From CBDDFS01 sp965227255 (GTDB lineage: Bacteria > Bacteroidota > Bacteroidia > Flavobacteriales_E > Vicingaceae), in the NCBI GenBank assembly GCA_965227255.1, contig CBDDFS010000002.1:248001-312000 (forward strand): a stretch of DNA of 64,000 nt, written 5' to 3'. The notes beneath the pieces are model-generated. The model saw only the letters and a program-made list of their open reading frames with translations, ran no database searches and had not been told where the DNA came from. The translations under genes were made by a program, and so were the position numbers. Numbering within the stretch: the first letter of the stretch is position 1; every line of letters starts with the position of its first letter. Shown here piece by piece: positions 51,891 to 60,311 of the stretch.

Positions 51891-52370
51891 ATGGCCAAAA
51901 AGAAGAAGAATAAAAAGAAGGATAAAAAGGAAAAATCCAAAAAGGGCTTTAAAGGAAATTTGATCGAAAGCCTGGAAAACCTTCAAAACCTTTATCTGGA
52001 AAAAGTAGACGTGGCTTTTTCTGAATTTGATTTATCCAGTGAGCAATTCAGGATTCTCAGCATCCTGAGCGAAGCTCCAGAAGATGGTTATTCTCTTAGA
52101 CAAATACGTGAGGCCTTGCCGAATCAGACATCGAATGCCACAAGATTGGTGGAAAAACTCAGACTCAAGAAATTTGTCACCAAAAAAGCTTCAAGAACCG
52201 ATAAGAGAGAGCTCCGAATAGCCTTAACTGTAGCCGGCGAAGAAGTGCATGAACAAGCAGGGGCCTTGATTGAGGAAATAGATTCTTCCGTAAATAAAGG
52301 CCTTAAAAACAAGGATGCTGAAGTAGTCATTAAAGCCCTTGATAAAATCTCCGCATCCCTTCAGAACTGA
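51891..52370 (+). CDS. MarR family transcriptional regulator with lysine-rich N-terminal tail
   Basis: 159-residue winged-helix regulator. Residues 1-23 are nearly all lysine (MAKKKKNKKKDKK, then EKSKKGFK); the MarR fold follows: LSSEQFRILSILSEAPEDGYSLRQIREAL, recognition helix SNATRLVEKLRLKKFVTKKAS, wing TDKRELRIALTVAGEE, and a C-terminal dimerisation helix. MarR proteins usually respond to aromatic or phenolic ligands. It sits between ALDH7 and tryptophanase, 34 bp after the former and 84 bp before the latter, and may control either. Confidence 0.88.
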   Translation: MAKKKKNKKKDKKEKSKKGFKGNLIESLENLQNLYLEKVDVAFSEFDLSSEQFRILSILSEAPEDGYSLRQIREALPNQTSNATRLVEKLRLKKFVTKKASRTDKRELRIALTVAGEEVHEQAGALIEEIDSSVNKGLKNKDAEVVIKALDKISASLQN

Positions 52371-52454
52371 GCGTTATCAATCTTATTTTTAGCTGACTTA
52401 CATCATGTAATGCTTGATCTGCATCCATGACCTTTGTGCTTTCAATCTAGTTTT

Positions 52455-53834
52455 ATGAAGCACAAAACAATCATTGAACCTTTTAAGATCAAATCGGTCG
52501 AACCTCTTTATTTATCAACGGAGGAAGAAAGACGAAAATACCTGGAAGATGCTCACTACAATCCATTCCTGATGCATTCTTCAGAAGTCATTATTGACTT
52601 TTTAACCGATAGCGGAACCTCTGCCATGAGTGCCGAGCAATGGGCAGGAATGATGAGAGGCGATGAGTCTTATGCAGGATCTTCCTCCTGGCTTCACATG
52701 GAAAAATCCATCAAAGAATTAACAGGGATGGACTATATTCTGCCGACCCACCAGGGAAGAGCTGCCGAAAGAATCATCTATTCTTATCTAGGAGGCGAGG
52801 GAAAAACATTTATCAGCAATACTCATTTCGATACAACCAGGGCAAATATTGAATTTTCCGGAGCTGAGGCCATTGATATTCCAATTCCGGAATCGGCTGA
52901 CCCCAAGCTGATCCATCCTTTTAAGGGGAATATGGATCTTAACAAACTAGAATGGTTGATTACCGAGAAAGGGCCTGAATCCATTGGAGCTGTGATTCTA
53001 ACCATCACAAACAACAGTGGAGGTGGTCAGCCGGTGAGTATGGAAAACGCGAAAGGTGTTGCTGAAATCTGCAATAGAAATAAAGTTCCCTTTTATCTCG
53101 ACTGTTGCAGAGTAGCTGAAAACTCATACTTCATCCGTGAAAGAGAAGATGGATATGAGACACAGACCTATGAAAATATTGCAAAGGAAATGTTCAGTCT
53201 TGCCGATGGTGCTGTCATGAGTTCTAAAAAGGATGCCCTTGTGAATATGGGCGGCTTTCTTGCTTTGAGGGATGAAGAAATCTATGAGTCGTGTATGGGA
53301 ACCCTGATTATCACTGAGGGCTTCGCAACATACGGCGGATTGTCGGGAAGAAACATGGAAGCCCTTGCCATTGGATTAAAAGAAGTTTTTGATCCCCATT
53401 ATCTTGAATATCGAATCAAAAGCACGGCTTATCTGGGTGAGCATTTAGATAAAATGGGCGTTCCCGTGATGTTGCCTATTGGCGGCCATGCTGTCTATGT
53501 TGATGCAAAGTCGCTCTACGATCACATCCCGGTGCATGAATACCCCGGACAATCGCTGGTTTGCGAACTTTATGTAAAAGGAGGGATTCGAAGCGTTGAA
53601 ATCGGTTCAGTGATGTTTGGGAAATACGATGAAAATGGAAAACTGATTCCTGCACCGATGGAACTGGTTCGACTGGCCATTCCAAGACGGGTGTACACGC
53701 AAAGTCATATGGAATATGTCATAGAAACATTTGCCGAGATTTTGAATGATAAGAAAAGCGCCAAAGGATTAAAAATCACAAAAGAGAAAAAATTCCTGCG
53801 TCATTTTACGGCACATTTTGAACCGATAAAATAG
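52455..53834 (+). CDS. tnaA: Tryptophanase (L-tryptophan indole-lyase)
   Basis: 459-residue PLP enzyme splitting L-tryptophan into indole, pyruvate and ammonia. Seen: YNPFLMHSSEVIIDFLTDSGTSAMS (in parts: NPFLMHSSEV and LTDSGTSAM), WAGMMRGDESYAGS, LPTHQGRAAE, and the PLP-lysine region SSKKDALVNMGG (lysine pair about 258-259), plus YGGLSGRNMEALA. Tyrosine phenol-lyase is the close alternative; the overall look favours tryptophanase. Start ATG 52455 rather than a longer form. A terminator follows. Confidence 0.85.
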   Translation: MKHKTIIEPFKIKSVEPLYLSTEEERRKYLEDAHYNPFLMHSSEVIIDFLTDSGTSAMSAEQWAGMMRGDESYAGSSSWLHMEKSIKELTGMDYILPTHQGRAAERIIYSYLGGEGKTFISNTHFDTTRANIEFSGAEAIDIPIPESADPKLIHPFKGNMDLNKLEWLITEKGPESIGAVILTITNNSGGGQPVSMENAKGVAEICNRNKVPFYLDCCRVAENSYFIREREDGYETQTYENIAKEMFSLADGAVMSSKKDALVNMGGFLALRDEEIYESCMGTLIITEGFATYGGLSGRNMEALAIGLKEVFDPHYLEYRIKSTAYLGEHLDKMGVPVMLPIGGHAVYVDAKSLYDHIPVHEYPGQSLVCELYVKGGIRSVEIGSVMFGKYDENGKLIPAPMELVRLAIPRRVYTQSHMEYVIETFAEILNDKKSAKGLKITKEKKFLRHFTAHFEPIK

Positions 53835-53895
53835 GTTGCGCGTTTTTTCAAACTGAAATTTTGTGTAATTTTATACTTAACAAACTGTTGTTTTC

Positions 53896-53931
53896 AAGGG
53901 TGTGCTCACGTAGGTGTCGCGCCCTTTTTTT
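53896..53931 (+). terminator. Intrinsic terminator of tnaA
   Basis: Stem AAGGGTGTG (53896-53904) with CGCGCCCTT (53918-53926), nine pairs of which two are G-U, 13-nt loop, then T run 53925-53931. It abuts the stop of the convergent safE-like gene. Confidence 0.75.
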
Positions 53932-54658
53932 ATTTCATATGTCTGTGCGCAGGACTGGTGCATTCAATATCACCGGTATGAGGATCCATAGAAGGACTTA
54001 CATAGGGAATTCCCAGACCCAGGCCTCTCAGTATAAATAGTAGTCCCATGAGAAATATGAATGACGGTAAAATTCGACTCAGCCTGTTTTTAAAGCTCCC
54101 CTTTAAGTTATTTCCCATCAGTTGGGCACCTGTCATCATCGGAAGAGTTCCAAGGCCAAAAAACAGCATAAAAAACATGCCTCCCCGTGCCGAAGACTGG
54201 TCAAGGCTGCCGGCCAGTGCTATATAAACCAAACCGCAGGGTAAAAGGCCGTTTACCAGTCCAATTCCGACAAGTCCCCCGATAGACTTCTTCTTTAAAA
54301 ATGAAGATAAATACGTTTTAATTTTATTGGTAAAGGACAATGCGAATCCCCTACCTGAGATCTTACTAAATATTCCTGGTACAGCTATCGAAAGAACAAT
54401 AATCACACCAATGACAATACTGATCCATTGTTGAACCTCAAATACCAAGAGTCCTTTTCCGAAAAGACCAAGGATTATTCCGAGGATCATGTAGGTGAAA
54501 ATTCGGCCGGAGTTATAAACCAAGCCGCTTAAGATTCGCCCCGATTTTCCCGGAAATATTGTTGGTGTAACAAGGGCAATGGGGCCGCACATACCAATGC
54601 AGTGAAGACTTCCGAAAAAACCGATTGCCAGGGCCGCCAGAAACTCTGCCTGCATCAT
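53930..54658 (-). CDS. Sulfite exporter TauE/SafE-like (DsbD-type transmembrane) protein of the cbb3 cluster
   Basis: 242-residue membrane protein with about six spans, opening GFFGSLHCIGMCGPIALV. The S-x-H-C-x-G-M-C-G motif is typical of the membrane family that accompanies cco genes and is thought to help copper or thiol handling in oxidase assembly. The C-terminus is histidine-containing (ECTSPAHRHMK). Last gene of the cco cluster; its ATG overlaps the ccoH stop (ATGA). Confidence 0.85.
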   Translation of the reverse strand: MMQAEFLAALAIGFFGSLHCIGMCGPIALVTPTIFPGKSGRILSGLVYNSGRIFTYMILGIILGLFGKGLLVFEVQQWISIVIGVIIVLSIAVPGIFSKISGRGFALSFTNKIKTYLSSFLKKKSIGGLVGIGLVNGLLPCGLVYIALAGSLDQSSARGGMFFMLFFGLGTLPMMTGAQLMGNNLKGSFKNRLSRILPSFIFLMGLLFILRGLGLGIPYVSPSMDPHTGDIECTSPAHRHMK

Positions 54659-55098
54659 ATTTTGATCACGTAAGCTGTGCCTTCTGTGTAATATTCTTCT
54701 TCTCCCACATTCCAGGAGATCTGAATAAGATACTTGCCATGAGTAAAAGAGTCGTCAATCAGAAATTGCTGCTTATCCGGATTCGGAGCAACCTTGAAAA
54801 CTACATCCAGGTCCTTGTCTGATGGACGGAAAAGCAAAATCTCCCCTTCTATGACTCCATCAATTTCAGGATAGTTAACCATCACACCTTCATCCTGGCT
54901 TTTCCAGGTAATGTTCTTGCCCAGTCGTGATACATTTTCTTTCTTATCTATGATTTCCTGAAACTGTATTTCCTTGGCATAATAATCTTCAGCCACGAGG
55001 TCATTGTCATGCTGGAAACTCCTGTAAACCATATAAATAATAAGTCCTACGAATAAGACAAAAGAAATGACGATATAATGCCCCCAGTTTAATTTCAT
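54655..55098 (-). CDS. ccoH: FixH/CcoH family cbb3 oxidase assembly protein
   Basis: 147-residue membrane protein with one N-terminal span (about 5-25, HYIVISFVLFVGLIIYMVY) and a periplasmic domain of the FixH type (YYAKEIQFQEIIDKKENVSRLG, LFRPSDKDLDVVFKV, GKYLIQISWNVGEEEYYTE). CcoH is needed to assemble cbb3 oxidase. Lies between ccoG (2-bp gap) and the SafE-like gene (overlap). Confidence 0.88.
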   Translation of the reverse strand: MKLNWGHYIVISFVLFVGLIIYMVYRSFQHDNDLVAEDYYAKEIQFQEIIDKKENVSRLGKNITWKSQDEGVMVNYPEIDGVIEGEILLFRPSDKDLDVVFKVAPNPDKQQFLIDDSFTHGKYLIQISWNVGEEEYYTEGTAYVIKI

Positions 55099-55100
55099 AA

Positions 55101-56510
55101 TTATTTAATTGGCCCCATGAAGGACGTCTTGAATTTATCAATGACCTCTCCATCGCGGATAATTCCAACTTCTAGAATGGTTTTCATCGAGACCACATCT
55201 TCGTTGTTCAATATTACAAATACAACGGCCTCCATTTTACCTTGCTTTTCTATGTGAAGTTCTTTCAAACCATTCAATTTTATCTCAGCATCGTAATTGA
55301 GGATCTCAATATCCAGATCCATGTCCTCATTGGTCTTGTTGATGATCTTCAGGTTGTAGATATTCTGGATCTTATCGTCATCGAGTTTCTGATAAAGGAT
55401 ATTCGGTGCACGCAGTAGGGTTGAATCAACTTCAGTCCGACCCATTAACAGAAATCCAAAAACGCCCAAGAGAAGAACCAAAACAATAGAATAAGCCAAA
55501 GACCTACCCGACAATTTCCATTTCTTCTTGTCGGCAATTTCTGCCTCAGAAGCGTAACGGATCAGGCCTCTCTCAAAGCCAACTGTATCCATAATCTCAT
55601 CACACGCATCAATACAGGCCGTACAATTAATACATTCAAGCTGAGTTCCGTTTCGGATGTCGATGCCCGTTGGACAAACATGAACACACTGCTTGCAGTC
55701 GATGCAATCACCTTTGGTAGTGGCCGATCTGTCTTCATCCTTGCGCAGTTTGCCTCTGTCTTCTCCCCTTTCATGGTCGTATGCCACAACAACTGAGTTT
55801 CTGTCAAGCATCACCCCCTGCAGTCGACCATATGGACAAACAACTATACAGACCTGTTCTCTAAACCAGGCAAAAACGAAATAGAATACACCGGTGAAAA
55901 TGAGAATGGATGTCAGTCCTTGAATATGCTCTGAAGGCGGATCTGTTATGACGCTTATCAATTCATCCGACCCAATGATATAGGCCAAAAAAGTGTTTGA
56001 AATGATAAAAGAAATAATGAAAAAGATGACAAATTTCAATCCTTTCTTTTGGATCTTTTCGGCATTCCACGGCTGTTTATTCAGTTTCTCCTGCTTTTTA
56101 TAATCTCCTTCAATCAGGTATTCAATTCTTCTAAATACCATCTCCATAAAAATGGTCTGGGGGCAAACCCAACCGCAAAATAATCGTCCGAATACAACGG
56201 TGAAGAGAATTATAAATACAATGAAGTTCAGCATGGCCAGAACAAAAAGATAGAAGTCCTGAGGCCAGAAAATCTGTCCGAATATGATGAACTTTCGTTC
56301 TACAACATTAAAAAGCAGAAAGGGTTCTCCTCCTATTCGAATAAACGGTCCTGCAAAAAGTAATGCCAGCAAGAAATAGCTGACATACTTTCTCCATTCA
56401 TAAAAACGGCCTTTGGGTTTTTTTGGATAGATCCACTGTCTGGAACCTTCCTCATTAATGGTGGCAATGGAATCCCTAAAGGACTCTTGCTGAGAATTTT
56501 TGTCCTCCAT
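55101..56510 (-). CDS. ccoG: cbb3 oxidase accessory ferredoxin protein CcoG (RdxA/FixG)
   Basis: 469-residue membrane protein with about five spans and a cytoplasmic ferredoxin domain. Cysteine motifs: CGWVCPQTIFMEMVFRRIE, CIVVCPYGR, then two [4Fe-4S] groups in CIDCKQCVHVCPTGIDIR and CINCTACIDACDEIM; the C-terminal Ig-like IgG/FixG domain follows (LRAPNILYQ, NKTNEDMDLDIEI). CcoG reduces copper for the oxidase in other bacteria. 28 bp downstream of ccoP. Confidence 0.95.
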   Translation of the reverse strand: MEDKNSQQESFRDSIATINEEGSRQWIYPKKPKGRFYEWRKYVSYFLLALLFAGPFIRIGGEPFLLFNVVERKFIIFGQIFWPQDFYLFVLAMLNFIVFIILFTVVFGRLFCGWVCPQTIFMEMVFRRIEYLIEGDYKKQEKLNKQPWNAEKIQKKGLKFVIFFIISFIISNTFLAYIIGSDELISVITDPPSEHIQGLTSILIFTGVFYFVFAWFREQVCIVVCPYGRLQGVMLDRNSVVVAYDHERGEDRGKLRKDEDRSATTKGDCIDCKQCVHVCPTGIDIRNGTQLECINCTACIDACDEIMDTVGFERGLIRYASEAEIADKKKWKLSGRSLAYSIVLVLLLGVFGFLLMGRTEVDSTLLRAPNILYQKLDDDKIQNIYNLKIINKTNEDMDLDIEILNYDAEIKLNGLKELHIEKQGKMEAVVFVILNNEDVVSMKTILEVGIIRDGEVIDKFKTSFMGPIK

Positions 56511-56538
56511 TTAAGGTAATCAAGAATGAGTCTTAAAG

Positions 56539-57696
56539 TTAGGCTTTTTCTTCCTCCTCTGTGTCACCTAAGTCACCCTCTTCTGGCATCTCTGCCTCTT
56601 CAGTTTGCTCGGCCGGAGCCTCCTCCGGAGCAGCCTGAGATCCTTCTTCCCAAATCTCTCCCTCAGGCCCTTTTCCACCCTCCTCTGGAGTGACTTCATC
56701 GAGAGTAAGGACATAACTGGCTACCTCCAGCACTTGTCCCGGAGGAATTGAATTTCCCCATGCAATCATCACGGTACCTGAAATACCATTCTTAACGGTA
56801 TTATATATGTTCTCAATTCCGCCACCATGCTTCCAGTACTTGTCTGTGAGGTTCGGTCCGGCATCCCCTTCACCTTTTGACTTATGACAGGAAGCGCAAT
56901 AGGTTGCGAATACTTCTTTTCCATTGGCAAGTCGAGTTGCGTCTGTCAATGCCTGAATATTGGATTCGTCAACAACATCGGCTTGTGTGGCCATGTAAGC
57001 AGCAATTTCCTCTTCAGCAATTGCCATCGACTTTTCATATTCTACGAGCTGCAGGTCACCGGTTTTAATGACATGAAACCTCACAAGGTAAATAGCCGCA
57101 AAAATGATCGTTACATAAAAGCCATATACCCACCATGGCGGCAAGTTGTTGTCCAGTTCGTGTATTCCGTCGTAATCGTGATCAAGCAGAATTTCCGATT
57201 CTCTTTCAATAGGAATGGCATCGGTAAGAGATGCTGTAAGTTGTCCTAATGCATCGGTCGCTTCCTCCTCTTCGCCTTTAAGACTTCTTATCATTCCCCT
57301 GGCAACGTAATACAGAGTGATAATAATTCCCAAAAGAAATGTGTTAAGACCGATCATGATCCAGTACAACTCATCCGTCATTTTAACTAATGGTTCAGAA
57401 TCACCACCCTGAGCGTAAAGTCCCTGAGAGGCGAGTAAAATGAGCGCAATCATTCCGGCTTTTTTTGCTCCACTTCCTTTGGAAGTCCACAGATCTTTGT
57501 TCTCAAGTATTCCCTTCACGGCATTGATCTGGGCATAAATGATCATCATAAATACAATGGCCATTACAACAAAGAATGAAAAGATCATAGTATCTCCTAT
57601 TACCATTCCTTCTGATCCATCACCGGCGAATGACATTGAGGTGATTGACATGAAGGCTGCTACAGCGAGTATATTCTTCTTGGCAGTTGACATCAT
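56539..57696 (-). CDS. ccoP: cbb3-type cytochrome c oxidase subunit CcoP, single haem c
   Basis: 385-residue subunit III. Residues 1-210 hold about five hydrophobic segments; the CcoP_N block DHDYDGIHELDNNLPPWWV precedes the last span. One cytochrome c domain with CASCH (C267-H271) and a likely methionine ligand (ISGTVMIAWG) follows; proteobacterial CcoP carries two. The last about 45 residues are an acidic tail (VTPEEGGKGPEG, then EEAPAEQTEEAEMPEEG). An internal stretch GAKKAGMIALILLASQGLYA looks like a second signal peptide. ccoQ lies 18 bp upstream. Confidence 0.9.
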   Translation of the reverse strand: MMSTAKKNILAVAAFMSITSMSFAGDGSEGMVIGDTMIFSFFVVMAIVFMMIIYAQINAVKGILENKDLWTSKGSGAKKAGMIALILLASQGLYAQGGDSEPLVKMTDELYWIMIGLNTFLLGIIITLYYVARGMIRSLKGEEEEATDALGQLTASLTDAIPIERESEILLDHDYDGIHELDNNLPPWWVYGFYVTIIFAAIYLVRFHVIKTGDLQLVEYEKSMAIAEEEIAAYMATQADVVDESNIQALTDATRLANGKEVFATYCASCHKSKGEGDAGPNLTDKYWKHGGGIENIYNTVKNGISGTVMIAWGNSIPPGQVLEVASYVLTLDEVTPEEGGKGPEGEIWEEGSQAAPEEAPAEQTEEAEMPEEGDLGDTEEEEKA

Positions 57697-57714
57697 TTTA
57701 ATTTTTTATTTCAG

Positions 57715-57888
57715 TTATTCATTATCATTTTCAAGTGGCAGGTTCTCTACCGACTTTATATAGTTCTTACTCATCTTCACTACATAGTAGATCAGTCCGA
57801 TAAAGAAGATGAAGAATATGCTTAGTGAAATCAGTGGAAAAGTCTCAATTCCTGCAATTCCTTCAAAAATGTTCTTAATACTTTTCAT
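57715..57888 (-). CDS. ccoQ: Small cbb3 oxidase subunit CcoQ/FixQ
   Basis: 57-residue protein with one span (about 18-37: LISLSIFFIFFIGLIYYVV), a short N-terminal polar helix (FEGIAGIETFP) and a basic then acidic tail (KMSKNYIKSVENLPLENDNE). Size, topology and position between ccoNO (11 bp) and ccoP (18 bp) fit CcoQ, which stabilises the oxidase. The sequence is too short for a firm call by itself. Confidence 0.8.
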   Translation of the reverse strand: MKSIKNIFEGIAGIETFPLISLSIFFIFFIGLIYYVVKMSKNYIKSVENLPLENDNE

Positions 57889-57899
57889 TATACCTCTTC

Positions 57900-60047
57900 T
57901 TATTTATCGGCATAAATATCTGAGCCCAGCCTCTCCAGATATGCGATCAATGCGATCACTTCTTTGTTACTGGTAATATCAATATCAGATTCTTTATTCA
58001 ATTCTGCTGTAATCATTTCCGCTTGTTTCTGAAGGTCATTTACAGCCTGATTTTCGGCGTATCCTTCTCCATAGAGCTCTTCATACGGCACACCCAAGGT
58101 GATCATTGCGCTGATCTTAGCTTCAGTGCTTGCTACATCGATTTCCTTTTCAAAAATCCATGGATATGCTGGCATAATGGATGCCGGCGATGAAGATCGC
58201 GGATCGAGGAAGTGCTTGTAGTGCCATACTGGTCCTCGGTATCTCGGTGTACCTTTAACTCCTACCCTGGCCAGATCCGGACCTGTTCTTTTTGATCCCC
58301 ACTGGAAAGGATGGTCGTATACAAACTCTCCCGCTTTGGAATAATCTCCAAATCGTTCTGTCTCGTACCTGAAAGGTCGGATCATCTGAGAGTGGCACAC
58401 ATAGCAGCCTTCTCTAATATAAATGTCTCTACCCTGAAGTTCCAGTGGTGTATATGGTTTCACTGAGGAGATGGTTGGAACATTCGATTTGATAACAAAT
58501 GTTGGGATCAATTCAAAGATTCCACCAATCAGTATCACAACCAAACTCATGACTAGGAACTGAACAGGTTTTCTTTCTATCCATCTGTGCCAGTGTTCTT
58601 TTCCATGAGGTTTGTATGCAGGCGCCAGTGCCGGAGCTTCTGCTTCCTCATCTTCAACTGCTGAACCAGCAGCAGCTGTTTTCCATAGGTTGTAAACCAT
58701 GATCAGAACTCCAATGAAGTAAAGTGTTCCTCCGATAGCTCTCATCATATACATCGGTATAATTCTAGTTACCGTCTCCAGGAAGTTCGGATAAGCAAGC
58801 GTTCCGTCTGGATTAAATTCTTTCCACATTTCGTGTTGTGTAAATCCAGCCCAGTAAAGAGGTACCGCGTAGAAAATGATCCCTAATGTTCCAAGCCAAA
58901 AGTGTGCATTTGCCAGTTTGCCTGAGTGCAATTTTGTTTTGAACAGAATTGGGAATAACCAGTAAAGCATGCCAAATGTGAGGAAGCCATTCCAACCAAG
59001 TGCGCCAACATGAACGTGAGCAACGATCCAGTCGGTGAAGTGAGCAATTGCGTTTACACTTTTCAACGATAACATTGGACCTTCAAAGGTTGACATACCA
59101 TAACAAGTCACCGCGACTACCATGAATTTCAACACAGCATCTTCGCGCACTCTGTCCCAGGCACCTCTCAATGTAAGTAGTCCGTTGATCATACCTCCCC
59201 AAGAAGGAGCGATCAGCATTACTGAGAATACAACTCCTAAAGACTGAGCCCAGTCAGGAAGTGAAGTATAAAGAAGGTGGTGCGGACCGGCCCAGATATA
59301 AAGGAATATCAGAGCCCAGAAGTGTATGATTGAAAGTCGGTAAGAATATACAGGTCTGTTAGATGCTTTAGGAATAAAGTAATACATCAATCCCAGGTAA
59401 GGAGTAGTCAAAAAGAATGCAACAGCATTGTGGCCATACCACCACTGAACCAGTGCATCCTGCACACCTGCGTAGATTGAATAACTTTTCAGGAATGAAA
59501 CAGGAAGTTCAAAAGAGTTTACAATATGAAGAACAGCAACCGTGACGAAAGTGGCGATATAAAACCAAATCGCTACATATAAGTGTCTTTCTCTTCTTTT
59601 CAGAATTGTTCCGAACATGTTCCAGCCGAATGCCACCCAAACCAAGGCAATCATGATATCAATCGGCCATTCCAATTCGGCGTATTCTTTACCTGTCGTG
59701 AATCCCATCAACAAGGTAATAGCCGCACATACGATAATAAGCTGCCAACCCCAGAAATTGACTTTACTTAGGAAATCACTGAACATTCTTGCCTTGAGCA
59801 ATCTCTGAAGAGAATAGTACACGCCGGCAAAAATTCCATTCCCGACAAAGGCGAAGATCACAGCATTGGTGTGCAATGGTCTGGTCCTTCCAAATGTGGT
59901 ATACTCTAAATTAAAATTCAAGGCAGGGATGAAGAACTGAAAGGCTACCAATAACCCAACCAACATACCAACCACTCCCCATAGGACGGTGGCATAGGCA
60001 AACATTTTAACGATCTTATTATCGTAACTGAACTTTTCTAGCTCCAT
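57900..60047 (-). CDS. ccoN: Fused cbb3 oxidase subunits I and II (CcoNO)
   Basis: 715-residue fusion. Residues 1-480 are CcoN with about twelve spans and haem/CuB histidines in GRTRPLHTNAVIF, WWYGHNAVAFFLT, GPHHLLYT and VAHVHVGALGWNGF; residues about 510-715 are the CcoO part with span 510-530 and a c-type haem site CYVCH (548-552) in GRDIYIREGCYVCHSQMIRP. CcoN and CcoO are separate in most Proteobacteria; the fusion is known in Bacteroidota. High-affinity terminal oxidase for low oxygen. ccoS precedes by 3 bp. Confidence 0.95.
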   Translation of the reverse strand: MELEKFSYDNKIVKMFAYATVLWGVVGMLVGLLVAFQFFIPALNFNLEYTTFGRTRPLHTNAVIFAFVGNGIFAGVYYSLQRLLKARMFSDFLSKVNFWGWQLIIVCAAITLLMGFTTGKEYAELEWPIDIMIALVWVAFGWNMFGTILKRRERHLYVAIWFYIATFVTVAVLHIVNSFELPVSFLKSYSIYAGVQDALVQWWYGHNAVAFFLTTPYLGLMYYFIPKASNRPVYSYRLSIIHFWALIFLYIWAGPHHLLYTSLPDWAQSLGVVFSVMLIAPSWGGMINGLLTLRGAWDRVREDAVLKFMVVAVTCYGMSTFEGPMLSLKSVNAIAHFTDWIVAHVHVGALGWNGFLTFGMLYWLFPILFKTKLHSGKLANAHFWLGTLGIIFYAVPLYWAGFTQHEMWKEFNPDGTLAYPNFLETVTRIIPMYMMRAIGGTLYFIGVLIMVYNLWKTAAAGSAVEDEEAEAPALAPAYKPHGKEHWHRWIERKPVQFLVMSLVVILIGGIFELIPTFVIKSNVPTISSVKPYTPLELQGRDIYIREGCYVCHSQMIRPFRYETERFGDYSKAGEFVYDHPFQWGSKRTGPDLARVGVKGTPRYRGPVWHYKHFLDPRSSSPASIMPAYPWIFEKEIDVASTEAKISAMITLGVPYEELYGEGYAENQAVNDLQKQAEMITAELNKESDIDITSNKEVIALIAYLERLGSDIYADK

Positions 60048-60050
60048 TTT

Positions 60051-60218
60051 TTATGATTTATCTTTTGTGTTTTCTTTGGTTTTGGAATCGAATAAGATTC
60101 TCACTGATGGTGTATAATCATCATCATACTGGCCGTTCTTTACAGACCAAATAAAAGCACTGAGAAATCCCACTGCTACAATCAGGCTAACGATGATTAG
60201 TACAAATAATGCCGACAT
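60051..60218 (-). CDS. ccoS: cbb3 oxidase maturation protein CcoS
   Basis: 55-residue protein with one N-terminal span (MSALFVLIIVSLIVAVGFLS) and the CcoS signature AFIWSVKNGQYDDDYTPSVR followed by LFD. CcoS is needed for cofactor insertion in CcoN. Three bp upstream of ccoNO, so translated from the same message. Confidence 0.93.
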   Translation of the reverse strand: MSALFVLIIVSLIVAVGFLSAFIWSVKNGQYDDDYTPSVRILFDSKTKENTKDKS

Positions 60219-60288
60219 AGGCTTAGTTATGCATGCGAAGAAAGGCCGAAATTATCTCATCACTGATGAATCACATCAATTCGCCGTA

Positions 60289-60300
60289 TGATTTTCATCA
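60289..60300. promoter_or_regulatory. FNR-like palindrome upstream of ccoS
   Basis: TGAT-TTTC-ATCA is a perfect dyad with the 4-bp spacing of FNR/CRP sites; the outer bases differ from TTGAT-N4-ATCAA by one on each side. It lies in the 93-bp gap between ccoI and ccoS, 71 bp before ccoS. Further TGAT/ATCA half sites fill 60255-60280. A TAATTTCG (60254-60247, minus strand) could be the -7 box. FNR-type control of cco genes is usual; here it is only a sequence resemblance. Confidence 0.4.
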
Positions 60301-60311
60301 GTTTCCCGAAT

